DNA of 64,000 nt from Heterostelium album PN500 (lineage: Eukaryota > Evosea > Eumycetozoa > Acytosteliales > Acytosteliaceae): contig NW_008805073.1 of assembly GCF_000004825.1 (NCBI RefSeq), positions 1,302,001 through 1,366,000 of the forward strand, read 5' to 3'. Under the pieces are notes generated by a model. It saw nothing but the letters and a program-made list of their open reading frames with translations, had not been told where the DNA came from and did no database searches. Position numbers and translations under genes: made by a program. Shown here one piece after another: positions 46,501-59,012 of this stretch (positions are counted from its first letter, which is position 1; the number at the start of each line of letters is the position of its first letter).

Positions 46501-49500
46501 GACGCGAATCGACCGTGAAGTGTTTGACCAACCTACGTTTGTCGAATTTGCATGCGATATTGTCAGTAGTTATCTACCGACACTCAATGTCGAAGATCAG
46601 TATTCACTGTTGTTCATCATCCAGTTCCTCATTATGATGTTTAACTCTACAAAGAATGCAGTTCTTCGAACCCTCTTGAAGACAAACATTATGCAGTGTC
46701 GAAAGATTGGAGTCAAGTGGTTGGATGAAATCTCTGAGCATCTCTCACGTCTGATGCTAACCGACAATCAAAATGAAAGTGCAATCGATCTCTACATTCA
46801 AAAGTTACTCTTCAGTGCAATCTCTATCATCTTCACCTACGACCAAATGCCATTCACAAAGAAGCTGCGTTCACATCAATTGTTCTCGCTGGAGAGCAGT
46901 CTCAAGATGGATGCCAACGATATCCCCAACAATGATTTGTTCATTTTGATTCGAGCAAATTCTATACTCTCTGAGAACTCTGGTATTGCATCCAAGATGC
47001 CGGATACATCTCTCTCCAAATATCTCATGTTCCAATCATATGTCATTTCCTTCCGACTGGCTTCGAGAATGAGAAAATACGTTGGAAGACAACCACAACT
47101 ACTCTCCATGTTCCTCTGTAGTTACTGGCGACTTCCAATGGAACATATGAATCAATTCTCACAGTGGACACACACACCTGAAACCAATTTCTACTCATGT
47201 ACATTCCAAGAGGAAACCAGTATTCAACTAAATATACTTGACGGTAGAGTATTGGTCAATGGAGATCCAAATCATCAGCTTCCATCTTCCATTCAATTGA
47301 ATGAAAGTTATAAATCTGTATTTGGTAAATTAAAGTTTACTGTTAATAGTATTGGTAAAAATAGATGGTAAATATATATTATTCAAATACTATTTTATCC
47401 ATTCAATTTATTTGACAGGAAATATTAATTGTTTCTTTTAAAAACTTACTTCCTTTCTAGGAAAATATCCAATAAGTTGGGTAATAGAGATTATGAATTC
47501 TCGTTATCAAAGAGTGGTCAGATGTCTATCAAGGAAACTCATGACAATGGCGATTATTTCTATTTGATACCAAAGTCACTTCTCCAGAATCTACCCTTTG
47601 CTATGGTAAATGACTATTCTCACTGGCTGAAGCATGACGATTCTATTGAATTCCGTCCAAAGGAAATAGGTCATTTCCTCAACAAATACGAACCAAAGTA
47701 CTATGGAAATCTAGATGGTTCCATTTGTCAATACGGCTCGAACAATGTGCTTGTCAATTTGAAAGAGTCACCCAATCTCATTCCTCACATTCACAAGTTG
47801 TTCAACTTGGAACTGTCGCAACACATCTACGTATGGATATCGTCTGACACTCTCAAAGTAACAATTCAACTACATCAATATAAGGATCTGGTGTTTGACA
47901 TCAACAAGAGAATCGAAGATGACGGCACTGAAGCAAAGTCAGTCGATCATTCCACCTATAGTATATGTGGAAATCAATACTTTGGAACGCTGATTGGTCT
48001 CTCCAACTATCTGTTGCTGGAGGACAAGAAAACCAATGAGAAGATTCTCTTTGTTCCTCATTCAAAGTTGATGCTTGAGAGTGTTGCCAAAACAGAGTAT
48101 CACACGTGCAAGCCAGATTTGGAACATCTACAACATCCGCCTTATTTCCGATATCAAATAAACCATGAACTCAAAGTGCTGGGTCCACAGGAGATCAGTT
48201 CCAATCTCTTCCTTGCCTATCTGCACTTGATGACTTCGACAGCAAACACTGATCCATTCCTTGGCCAGACTGGATTCGAAATGGCGATCACTCTGCTTCA
48301 GAGATTCCAGACCAATCGTCTGTTCACTCCACAGTCACTGAATATCCTCAATCTCATCAAGACTATCTCACCGACTCGTAATCCCTACAGAAGAAAGAAG
48401 GCAACTGCCAACGAAAACAACAGTACCATTCAAGATGTTAGCTATCATCATCCACTGCTTTCAGGCGTGGCTTGTCACGATCTAACTCTACTGCTCGTCA
48501 ACAAAATCCTCTCACAGAATCAAGAATGTAAATTCCTCTATGATACCAACGAGCAAAGTCAAACCACCATCAATATCTATGAAAATGCAATTAATATTGC
48601 GAGTTGTTGGCGTAATCGAAGAGTTCTTTCATATCAGATCACCGCAGATCTCTTTATTAGCATTGTTCCAGAGACTTTCATCGTTGCCAACGAAGTTGTC
48701 ATAGGTATACGCACGCCCACTGAGAGATCGGCCTACACCTACAGAGTTTCCGAGTTTCTTAGCAATCCAGCAGCAAAATTGAACAAACTGGATCTTTCAT
48801 TCAACCCATCCTGTGTCAGTTCCAATCGGATGAATTTTTTCAATGGTGAAAAACAGTCGCTGGAAAATATATTGGAGCTGGATGAACTTAGCTTTAGCAC
48901 TCACTATATTTCTCTCTATCAGTTGGCCAAGTCGATCAGGAAGAATACTGATCACAAATCAAAGCTGGCGCTATTGTTGTCCTTTATGAACTTGTTATCC
49001 TCGAAACCTGTTGAGAACCACAAGTTGTTTGACCATATAATTTACTTGGCAACGCTCGCTCCTGAGCTAGATGCAGAGTTGGAAAAGTGCCAAGAGCCCG
49101 ATCTCCGACAGTTCAGTAATCCTTGGGTAACCTATGATTCCAGCTATATCAAGAATATCATTGCGCCAACAGTTGGATCGAGGGTGGCATCAAAGAAAAA
49201 GGAAGAGCCCGATCAGCTATTCCAAAATATCGAAAAGCTAAAGCTCTGGCAGGAGATGTGGGTCTCTGACGAGAAGACAATCATTGGAAAGGCACCGAAT
49301 CTACAGTTTATTCGTTCGATTACATTCAAGGGTTATGCCAACGATTTTATTGTGCAGTTGACACGACAATATAATGAATGGCGACATAACTACAGGTTGT
49401 TGTTGTTCCTACGCAATATTTCCAGAATTACTTATATGCCAAACAACAATGTCAGTGCTCCTGCCGATGTGTACCCAGCCATCCGCGACAATACACCGGG

Positions 49501-52500
49501 TATCGATAATATCATAAGATATACCTACGATTGGAAGACAATGGTGAACTGGAGAGATAGCCAGACGATCAGACATATTAACATAGACACGCGATGGTCG
49601 AATATGTTTAATCTTGGTTATGATATGAACTTTGAAGATGAATTCATGGCGTGTCTCGTCGAGAAAGATGCTCACTTCCCATTTGCCGAGGAGATCAATC
49701 TACTTTTCGAAGATCATGAGGAAACCACAAAGATTGGTGCCGATTACCACGATGCACTCGAGAATAGTAAAGAACATCTGAGAACGCAGATCGAGTCGAC
49801 ACCATTGTACGAACTGGCAGATATCCAACTGGTTCAAGATATCCTGAGCAAGATGTACCATGAGATCAACGAAGCCAAAGGTTTGATTTGGGCATTCATT
49901 GAATCATTCTACAATTCCAATTGGAAGAAACGATCTGCGTTTATCAAATGTGGTCTTTGGAAGAAATGTATTCCTGTCAATGTTTATAAAGATTTCATTG
50001 ATTTCAAATATAAATCAAACGTTGATCAAACAAAGATTCCACTTAAACTCTTTGAATTGATTGGAATTCACATTCTTCTTGTCACCTATCTTCAAAAGGT
50101 GGAACGTGCCATCACTGAATCAACCGATCGTGATGCATTGGTCAAGATTCTCTCGCAAAGCAGAAAGACAAGAAAGTGGAGCGTTACAGATCATCCTCAT
50201 TGGGCACTGTTTGAATTGGAGAGAAACATTTGGATCTATGATATTCAAGTGGAAATAGCAATGGTACTCTTAAACTCTACAGAAAACAACCGTTGTATTC
50301 AACTTCAAATGGGTCAAGGTAAAACATCGGTGATCATTCCGATCATGTGTTTGGCATTGAAAGATCGTATTGCCAGAATCAATGTGTTACCATCGCTCTT
50401 GGAAACATCGATTGAAGACATGCTCTTGACAATGGGATCATCTATTTTCAATCGTCCAATTCACATCTATCCATTCAGAAGAGATATTGTCTCTCAGCTG
50501 AATAGCTCTCAACTTCAGCGAATACTTGGCAATCTCGAGCTTTGCAAAGCGAAGCAAGGAATCATCATTTCGACACCTGACCATTGGCTTTCATTCAAAC
50601 TCTCTGGAAAGCTGCTCAACAAATCAAAGAACCAAATCTCTGCGATCATTCAATGGTCAAACAATAATTTGTTTAACATTCTCGATGAATGTGACGAGTT
50701 ACTCTCCACCAAATACCAACTCATTTTCCCATATGGCAACAAGACAAATCTCGACGAGTGTAAAGATAGATGTACAACATTCCAGGATATCTTCTTGACA
50801 CTCAAAGAGCTGATCGGTAAACTGGACTTTGCAGCATCGGATATCGAAATCATTCACAAAGACAGACCGAGTGTATTCCCAATGATTACAATTCACAATG
50901 AAGAGGCAGGAATGAGACTTATGCAAAGTCTTTTAGATCAGTTATTGCTAAAGTTTATATATAGAAGTCCACGTATCAGGGATATGTTACCGGTTTTCTG
51001 TGGTTACACAACTGCAGACAATATTGGAACGGATGCTCTGAAAAACAATCCTAGATATACTGTCCTCTTAATATATCGTGCATTGTTTAAATATGGAATT
51101 CTTCAGCATTGTCTCAGTAAGATCTGGTCAAAGGATTATGGCTCACGTTCAAGCAGCGACTCTTTGATTCATACGACTGGAAAGAGAAAAGCAGTTAAGG
51201 GTGGATTCTTTACACAACTGGCTGTCCCCTATCGTGCCAAAGATGTGCCTGCAGAGAGAGCTGTACTCAGCCATCCAGATGCAGTGCTTGGATTCACTCA
51301 TCTCACCTACTACCACCAGGGTCTTTCACTCTCACAGTTTAGAGATGCTCTCACCAGATTGATATCGGTTTGCAATCAACAAAAGTTTGAAGTCTACAAC
51401 TCTTGGATTCAATTTGACAGCACCATTCCAGTGGAGTTTCATAGTCTCAACAGTGTGGTACTCTCCAATGATATATTCATCAATGATTTGTATCAGCATC
51501 TCAAGTACAACATGCTTGTCATTCATTTCTGGTTGAATGAACTGGTATTCCCATTCGAAACTAAACAACATCCAAAGAAGATATTTGCCTCTTCATGGGA
51601 TATTGTTACTGGCAATCACATTGCAGGATTCTCTGGGACCAACGACACATCGATTCTCTTCCCACTCTCTATCAAACAAGAAGATCTTCCATCGTTGTTA
51701 TACACCAATACCGAGGTATTTAACTATATTCTCAATCAAGAGGATAATCAAGTGCACTTTATTCCTCAGAATTGCAATATTCTCGATCATGTCACAAAGA
51801 CTGATACATTTGCAAGAGTATTCATTGATTCCGGTGCATTGATGATCGGAATGACCAATTTCCAAGTTGCCAAATCATTCTTGGAGAAAACCGATCCCAG
51901 TAAAGCCGATGCAGTTCTTTACTTTGAGAATGGTAATCTCATTTCAATGGATAGAGATGATAAGAAACTTTTGTTCCACCAATCACCCTACGCCAAAAGA
52001 TTGAACCGTGTTATTGTCTATCTTGACGATTATCATACAAGAGGTGTTGATATTAAATTCGAGAAGGACACACACGCAATCGTTACAGTCGGACCAAGAA
52101 TGACCAAAGACAAGTTGATGCAAGCATGCATGAGAATGAGAAAACTTGGATTTGGACAAACAGTTTCATTCATGGTTCCAGACCACTTGGGAATTGGTGA
52201 GAACGTTATCGATATCTTTAGATGGACAATCAACAATACAATACGTGGAATCGAAAAGTCACTTCACATTTGGATGACACAGGGACTTCATTTCTATCGA
52301 TCACACTGTGCATCTGTACTTCAAAATAGTGAGCCTTTCGAAAAGGAATTCCTTCAACTCTCGTCACTCCCTGAGACAACCACCCTCAAGGCGATGTATG
52401 AACCTTCATTTATCAAACAAGACATCAAAGTCGTTGCAAACCATCTCAAGATTGCAATGGTTACTTCATTCAAACAGGATATCGATAGTATAAGAGAAAT

Positions 52501-53755
52501 GGATAAGGTCATTGCCAAGGCTGCCAAGTCAGGAAACAAGAAGATGTCGAATCAGCTTGAGAATAGGATCAAAGATATTGGTGACAACATTTCCATTTTC
52601 TCATCGACCAACCAAGATGGTGAAGAAGAGCGTGAAAACGAACTGGAAGAAGAAAAAGAAGATGAATCTCTCACAGAGAATATCGTTTCATACGAACCGA
52701 CATTCGAGCTTACCCTTAAGCTAGTGGTCAAAGGTGAAAGTCCATTCCTAATGGTTCCAACATCCGAAGGCAATGAGAATTACCTAAGCATTGCCAGGCG
52801 TATCAGTTCGGTTGGCAATGAGAGGAAGTTCTGTAAACAACCATTTTTGCCCGTCTCTGCTATCTATATCAACACACCTATTGGTTCACTCCTCACAAGG
52901 AACGGCAAGATCATCAACGTTTTCGATAGTAACATTTTGACGACTCTAGACTTTGTACGTGTCCACGAACCAAACAGAAGCATCAAGAATACAATGGAGT
53001 TTTGTCGTTTGATCAACTATGTGTTGGTGCTGTGGGAACCAACGCCCGTGTTCATCTTGTTGTCACAGCACGAAGCAAGCAAGGTCTATAGCTTAATTCA
53101 AGCAGATTTGAGATCGAATCGTGTGGTCAAGGTATCACTTCACCAAACAAGACCTCACATCCTTCCAAATCAAAGAGAATATATGGAAGCAATTCACACT
53201 CCACTCCCACCAGGAGCCTCATTTGACTCTATCAAACATCTGATTGTCCAACTAAACATCATCAATGGTTCTAAATATTTCAATGATAATCTTGATGCCA
53301 CAATTAAATTTTTAGGTTTAAGTATCAGAAATAACAACAACAACAATAACAATGACAAAAAAGATGACAATAACAATGACATTGAAAACAATAACGATAA
53401 CATTGATGGTAACAATAACAATAACAATGAAATTGATGGTAACAAATACAATGACAATGAAATTGATGGTTACAATGACATTGAAAACAATAACGATAAC
53501 ATTGATGGTAACAATAACAATGACATTGATTGTAACAAAAATGATGGACAACCAGTAGTTAAGAAAGAATTAGATGAAAAAGTTAAATTCGAAACGGATC
53601 CTAATGTTGATCACGATGGATTCTTAAAGAATGAAAAAACTAGATTCAATGACAAACCTCTGCAATTCTTAGAGTTAAACTACACATTTAATAGAGTATC
53701 TACTGTGTTTGGTAGTGATATGGAAAAGATTGTACCAAATATCTCAATTAAATAA
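43532..53755 (+). CDS. Giant DUF3638/DUF3645 protein with a P-loop helicase-like core, about 3376 aa
   Basis: Biochemical role unknown. Two exons, 43532-47367 and 47461-53755, joined by a 93-base intron (GTAAAT donor, TTTCTAG acceptor) within a Trp codon. An Asn-rich N-terminus leads into a long helical region of about 2200 residues without familiar domains. The core contains Walker A MGQGKTS (about 2229-2235), Walker B DECDE (2354-2358), GFSGTND (about 2668) and TRGVDIKF (about 2805-2812). These are followed by TVGPRMTKDKLMQACMRMRK and a conserved VSFMVPDHLG. This order is that of an SF2-type ATPase. The spacing and the GFSGT/RGVDI motifs remind me of the SecA-type helicase core, which is my inference. 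Large fungal and protist proteins with DUF3638 and DUF3645 share this region. Acidic and Asn/Asp repeat tracts lie near the C-terminus. All key ATPase residues are intact. Confidence 0.8.
53329..53546 (+). repeat. Asn/Asp/Ile low-complexity tract in the giant protein
   Basis: Codes for units such as DIENNNDNIDGNNNN and EIDGNKYNDN. The block ENNNDNIDGNNNN occurs twice about 130 bp apart, showing recent slippage or duplication. All frames stay open here because the repeat lacks stop-forming words, which produces several spurious open frames on the other strand. Confidence 0.8.
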
Positions 53756-53860
53756 ATTTAGTACTAAATTTTAATTTTCAAGATTTTATTTTTTATTTTT
53801 TTTTATTGATTTTATAGTTTACTAAACTTAATTGGTGGGCCACTCTACAGTGGTACGACT

Positions 53861-53874
53861 CTAGCGATCGCTAG
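53861..53874. other. Perfect 14-bp palindrome
   Basis: ctagcgatcgctag is its own reverse complement. It lies about 110 bp after the stop of the giant gene, next to a second short hairpin (ccactctacagtgg, 53840-53853). The two give a locally G/C-rich structured spot in A/T-rich sequence. It could be an RNA hairpin in the 3' region or a junction of the repeat-rich block. Function not known. Confidence 0.4.
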
Positions 53875-53944
53875 GTAGTTCACAATATATTATAAAAATT
53901 AATAAACATACCTTTTTCTTTATAATTTGTATCTCTATTTCAAC

Positions 53945-54393
53945 CAAATTCTTTCAACTAATAATTCATCAACACCTCCAAACCCACTCATTTCCCCAAA
54001 TGTTCATAAAGTTGAGGTGATGATGTTGTTGGATTAGTGGTAGTGGAATGACTTTTACTAAATCTGCCCTGGTCAAGTAATTTAACATTTATGAGTGTTT
54101 GGATTCAACAAAATTTCTATTTCAATAAAAATTTAATCTACCTTTATAATTATAACTTTTGATCTTATTTTATCGATTTATGAAACTGATGGTAACTGAG
54201 TAGTTGAGCAGATCGAAATTGAGAGTGGCATGTTCATCGATAACTGAGTTATGGAGTTGATGATAATTGAGTGTAGAGTTGATCAAAGCTAAGATATGTA
54301 GTTGAGGTAACTAAGTTATGGAGTCAACAGTGTCTGAATTGTGGAGTTGATGGAAACTCTGGCTTCCAGGGCAATGGAGTCAACTGAGACAAC
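53945..54393 (+). repeat. Left module (L), copy 1 of a dispersed repeat
   Basis: About 430 bp similar in direct orientation to 63213-63635. Shared landmarks in order include attcatcaacacctccaaac, gatgatgttgtt, ctggtcaagtaat, gtttggattcaacaaa, tatcgattta/gtgaaactgatgg, gttatggagttgatg, agatatgtagttgagg and gaaactctggctt. Copy 1 leads directly into 22-bp array A; copy 2 leads into a different satellite. Confidence 0.85.
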
Positions 54394-54687
54394 TAACGAG
54401 AGTAAACCGGCATAACTACGAGGGGCAACCTGCATAATGACGAGAGGAAACCGGCATAACGACGAGAGGAAACCGGTATAACTACGAGAGGAAACCGGCA
54501 TAACCACGAGAGGAAACCAGCATAGTGACGAGGAAACAGGCATAATGACGAGAGGAAACCAGCATAGTGACGAGAGGAAACCGTCATAGTGACGAGAGGC
54601 AACCGGCATAACAACTAGAGGCAACTGGCATAACGACGGGAGGAAATCGGCATAGTAATGAGAGGAAACCGGAATAGCAACGAGGCA
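54394..54687 (-). repeat. 22-bp minisatellite array A (about 13 units)
   Basis: Units of 22 bp with the core gaggaaaccggcat and a variable spot reading aactac, aacgac, agtgac or aaccac. One unit is shorter. On the minus strand all three frames are open across the array, producing spurious frames at 54316-54624 and 54393-54614. It sits between module L copy 1 and module R copy 1. Confidence 0.9.
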
Positions 54688-55180
54688 TCACTCATAGTAA
54701 GGAAGCAACAGGCATGGTAACAAGGACTTGGAAAAGAAGAAAGAGATAAAAAAGAGATAAGTTAGTAAAACATAAATATAAATAAGTTAGAGTTATAATT
54801 GTTAGATATTACTTACAAAATTATTTGTATTTGAAAAATAATGAAAAATGACATTGTGAATGAAATTATAGGTTTAAATAGTTTTAAATTTGATTCGTTA
54901 ACTTACAGTTTGAACTCAAAAATGGCGGTAACTGTTTAGCGCCAATTAAAAGTATGAATTAATATTCAAATTTGAAATATAAATATTAAAATTAATTAAA
55001 TAATTCATTTTATTATAATATTCAAAAATAAAAAAAACAGGCGATCATTACCAATGAAGAAACAACAAGCATAATTTTCAATTTTATTAAATTTATTGAA
55101 TTTGCAACACCCCACTTTTATTTGACAAGTTCATCTTTTTTTGTTGCAAAAGTAAAAAAATGTTGTTTTTTTTTTTTGAT
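54688..55180 (+). repeat. Right module (R), copy 1 of a dispersed repeat
   Basis: Nearly identical to 62170-62665. It starts tcactcatagtaaggaagc, includes a small hairpin tggcg...cgcca around 54923, and ends in A/T and poly-T sequence after acaagttcatc. Differences are a few substitutions and a five-base insertion near 55015 (62500 in the other copy). Such high identity in non-coding DNA implies a recent duplication or transposition. Confidence 0.9.
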
Positions 55181-56464
55181 TAAAATAATTGAAGAAATAT
55201 TATTATTGTAAAGATATTAACAATTTAATAAATCAAATGGATTTGATGAATAATAAATAGGTGTTTTGTGGTCTGTTAATCTTTTTGATAAGTTGTATAG
55301 TTGATGATAGATTGAAAGATGATTTAATTTCTATCTTTAATTTATTCATTTGCAATTTAAATATTGATATTCTTGATATTTAATTTGATTTTATCTATCA
55401 CTTTACAATTTTCACAATGAGAGAGAAAATATAGTTGGTTCAAACTTATATAAAAATAAAAAATAAAATGTTATATAGAATACAAGGTATTGAAACTATA
55501 ATTATTTATTTAAATTTTAAGAAGTTTATATTTTGTAGGATACTTTTTCAAATTCAATTTTAATTTCATTTTGTTGTTGCAATTGCCTCTGTTGTTGTGG
55601 TGAAGGTTGTTTTTGATCTGTAGTAATCCTCATGAATATTTTGTTTTTTAATGTTTAAAAGATATCTTGAAAATCTATATTGGTTAAAAACATTTTCTAA
55701 TCTGTATTTCTTTTATTATGATTATCAAATTATTGTATCTTTTTAACCTTTTAAATATATTATTTATAAATAAATTGATTATAAAATAAAGAATTTAAAA
55801 AGCTTTAAATCAAAATTTTTAGCTCAACATAAAAGGATTATTACATATTATTTAAATAATTGAAATTTTAAAATAAAAAAAAGAATAGAAACTTTATTTT
55901 TGATTCACTTTTAAATAAACAATCAAATTAATCTTTAAAAGTGAATCTCAATTTAATTGATTTGATTCACGATTTATTGGAATTGAATGACAATGTCAAG
56001 TGTGGTGGGTTCTGCAAAAAAACATCTACCAAACACTTTTAAAAATTTTAAATTTAAATTAAGACATCTATTTATTTAAATATAATGGTGTGTAATATTC
56101 TTGAGTATATTTATTTAAATTTTTTTTTCTATTAATATATTTAGTAAATACTTTTAATATCGAAATTTTGTTTTTTCATTATAAGCAATATTCATATTAA
56201 TTTGTTATTTATAAGTAAGATTTATTAATATCACAATATTTTCAATAAAAATATTGATCTAAACTAAAATATTTCTTTCAAAATTCAAACAAATATAGTT
56301 TTAGATAGTGATCGTTGATAATAATAAAGAGATATTTGATTTCTCATTTACTCTCTTCTTTTAAAAATAAGAAATAAATTAATTTTAATTTTATTTAAGA
56401 AATTATCTTTTTTTTATTTACTTTTTCATTTTATTATTGATAGTTTTCAATTATTGTCATAAAA
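55181..56464. other. A/T-rich region without confident genes
   Basis: About 1.3 kb. The only coding-like patch is on the minus strand near 55530-55635 (MRITTDQKQPSPQQQRQLQQ and a short tail), 34 codons with a Gln-rich bias. It might be an isolated exon but has no support. Otherwise long A and T runs. Confidence 0.4.
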
Positions 56465-56612
56465 TTGTTGTTTTGCAACTTCGCAATATTATATACACGA
56501 GTAATGAAGGAATTCGATGAACAACAGCAGCAACACAAACAACAACAACCACAACAAGATAATAATAAAGTTAATTATAAGTCGCTGGAGGAAGTTATCC
56601 AAAGCTTTCCAG

Positions 56613-56666
56613 GAGGAAACAACAGCAACAGCAACAACAGCAACAACAGCAACAACAGCAACAACA
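56613..56666. repeat. Left arm of a perfect 54-bp inverted repeat
   Basis: Starts gaggaaacaacagcaacag and continues as (caacaacag) triplet repeats. It is exactly the reverse complement of 57024-57077, 357 bp away. Its first bases (gaggaaa) are the core of the 22-bp minisatellite unit. In frame, it encodes the Asn/Ser tract at the end of a 70-codon plus-strand frame (56465-56677) that I do not trust as a gene. Confidence 0.9.
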
Positions 56667-57023
56667 TAGTAAAATAGAATAGAATATTAATAACAACAAT
56701 TTAACTCCCAACATTGATTACATTAATAACATCAAATACTACATTCACAACTATAAAATAAAAATCAATAATAAATCAAAGCCAAACCAAAACACCTTCC
56801 AATTTAGAAGACCAACAACAACAAAATAATCAATATCAACACCAACATTGACCACATTGACAACACTTCCAAATACATTAATAACTTTATTAATCAACTC
56901 AAAAACAAACAAAATAATAATACATATCAATTCAGAATACCTAGCAATAAAAAGTAAATAATAATAACAGGATGGAGTGGTGGTCTCTGTTATTGGAATG
57001 GTAATTGCTGTTCTTGTTGAATT

Positions 57024-57077
57024 TGTTGTTGCTGTTGTTGCTGTTGTTGCTGTTGTTGCTGTTGCTGTTGTTTCCTC
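57024..57077. repeat. Right arm of the 54-bp inverted repeat
   Basis: Reverse complement of 56613-56666 with no mismatch over 54 bases. It runs straight into minisatellite array B, so the array begins at the end of this arm. Confidence 0.9.
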
Positions 57078-57246
57078 TCGTTTCGATGCCGGTTGCCTCT
57101 CCTCACTATGCCTGTTTCCTCTCATCACTATGCCGGTTTCCTCTCATCACTATGCGGGTTACCTCTCATCACTATGCGGGTTACCTCTCGTCACTATGCC
57201 GGTTGCCTCTCGTCACTATGCCTGTTTCCTCTCGCTACTATACTGG
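57071..57246 (+). repeat. 22-bp minisatellite array B (8 units, inverted relative to A and C)
   Basis: Eight 22-bp units with the core cctctcgtcactatgccgg, that is, the reverse complement of the unit in arrays A and C. The plus strand is open in three frames (57005-57301 and overlapping frames), which is a by-product of the unit sequence. A 17-bp word, aggatggagtggtggtc, lies just left of this array (56969) and also just left of array C (61087). Confidence 0.9.
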
Positions 57247-58180
57247 TTGTCACTCGTGTATACAACAACAAATAATAATCAAAGTTAAAGACATAATTTA
57301 ATAAAATTAAATACTTGATATTATAATTCTTAAATTGTTTTGATTTTTATTTAAATTATTAAAGTTATGATTGTTCTAATTCATATTGAATTGTTGTTAG
57401 TTAACAGCACTCAATATTTAGCATTGAATTGATAGAGTTGATGATGTTGTTAATGTTGATCCTTTGATTAGAGATAAAGGATCAACATTTATTTGTTTAC
57501 CTTATTGTAATTGTTACTGTTGTGTAGTATTGCACTATTGTTATTGATGTTGTTGGTTTGAGTGTTGGTAGTTTGGTTATTAATTACTATCGGGTGGTGA
57601 CGCTAGAATAACATCCAAAATCGATGAATCAAATAAAACTACTAATTCTAGTTTGTTGTTGTTACTGTTGTTGATCTTATTGTTGTGTATCATTAGCGGT
57701 ACCTGTAGTATTAGAGGTGACAATTGTAAAGTATGGAGCAGTAGATTCGTGCTTGCCTGGTCGAAGTGTACTTGGACATCAATATTCCCGATACTATGTA
57801 GACACCATTGAAGAATACTATACTACCTGTAGTCTTCTCAATGCACTTCGTCAGCTGATCTAATGACTCGAAGTTATCAGCAGGTAATCAAATTAAAGCC
57901 TAATCTATAAGAATATAATAATATAGATAGATATGATAAACCGTTTAGTAAATTAAATATAATATGATACTTTATTATAATACCTTCTTTCAGTACCGTA
58001 CGATAATATCTCTCTAGTGGTTCCACTAACTAACTGCACGTGCTGCTATTCTCTTTAAAGTGGTTGGATTAACAAACTTCTTCTTCCTTATTAGACAATC
58101 ATGCAAAGTTTCAGTCAGGAAATAGATCGAATGACCAGTTACCGACTAACCAACTACAGAAGCTCCCAAACCAAGAAAAG
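57247..58180. other. Mostly non-coding region with one coding-like fragment
   Basis: About 930 bp. On the minus strand, 57711-57887 is open for 59 codons and reads like real protein (DNFESLDQLTKCIEKTTGS, then IVFFNGVYIVSG, ending RIYCSILYNCHL), but lacks an ATG. It may be an exon or relic of an unrecognised gene. The rest has GTT-rich triplet runs (57640-57690) and A/T sequence. Confidence 0.3.
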
Positions 58181-58500
58181 CTACAGTAAATCGGGGAATG
58201 GTGGACATTCATAGATTCTCTCAGTCATTTCGATTGCCATACCACCATTACCACTGAAATAATCTAATCTATCCAATAGAGATATTCCATTTCCAATATA
58301 AACAGTCTTTTCTTTATAGAATTGATCAACAAATCCTTTTTTTCCATCACCTATCAAATCTACAAAAATATATAAACTTTTTCACCTTTTACAACTTTTA
58401 ATTAAAATTATTTTAAAAACAATTAGTTTTAACTAAATAATTTCGATTTTTAATTAATTATTTCTTACTTACTTGTTTTATACGATCCAATTACACCTGG
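58181..58500 (-). CDS. 3' exons of an unrecognised minus-strand gene (partial)
   Basis: Two exons can be joined: 58473-58500 (PGVIGSYKT, after a TATATAG acceptor and before a GTAAGT donor) and 58181-58359 (TTTGTAG acceptor). The join gives SYKTNLIGDGKKGFVDQFYK, then TVYIGNGISLLDRLDYFSG and MAIEMTERIYECPPFPDLL, followed by TAG. Splice phases agree and the composition is protein-like. I do not recognise the family and cannot read an upstream exon with a start codon. It could be the tail of a real gene or a surviving fragment in this repeat-rich block. Confidence 0.35.
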
Positions 58501-59012
58501 CTATATATTAAGTAGTAAAAAATATTTTTAATTTGATTGATTACAAGAAAACATCATTTGATACTTGTAGCTTAGTTCTGAGAGGTGATTTCTTTTAGAA
58601 TTTATATAAATAAATAATAATAATATAATAAATAAATAATATGTGTAGTGTTTGATTTAAAGTGATACTTGAGATAAATCTAATTTAAAACAAATTAACA
58701 ATATTAAGCGTATGAAAGAGAATACACAAATTTTCTTCATTGATCAATAAATTTTTAAACTCAAAAATAATGATAAATAATATTAATAATATTTTAAACA
58801 AGTATAATGATACAACGCATCTATATATTAGCTTGGTATGTGTTAACTCTTACTATCATATATAATAATAAAATACTTTGTTTTGTTGTTGCATTGCAGT
58901 GTGCTTTCTTGCTTTATAGAATGCAGTGACAAAACACGATGCACAATCGATCAAGATAATACACCACTATTTCGAAATAAAATATAATATATATTGATTT
59001 TTTGTTGTATGA

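Noticed and set aside
47429-47460. Separate gene starting at 47429 after the first part of the giant protein
   Set aside because: The 93-base interval has clean GTAAAT and TTTCTAG splice signals and joins the two frames within a Trp codon; no promoter-like gap exists.
56465-56677. 70-codon Gln/Asn-rich frame
   Set aside because: Made mainly of triplet repeats, including the arm of the 54-bp inverted repeat; could be a relic exon, but nothing supports a gene.
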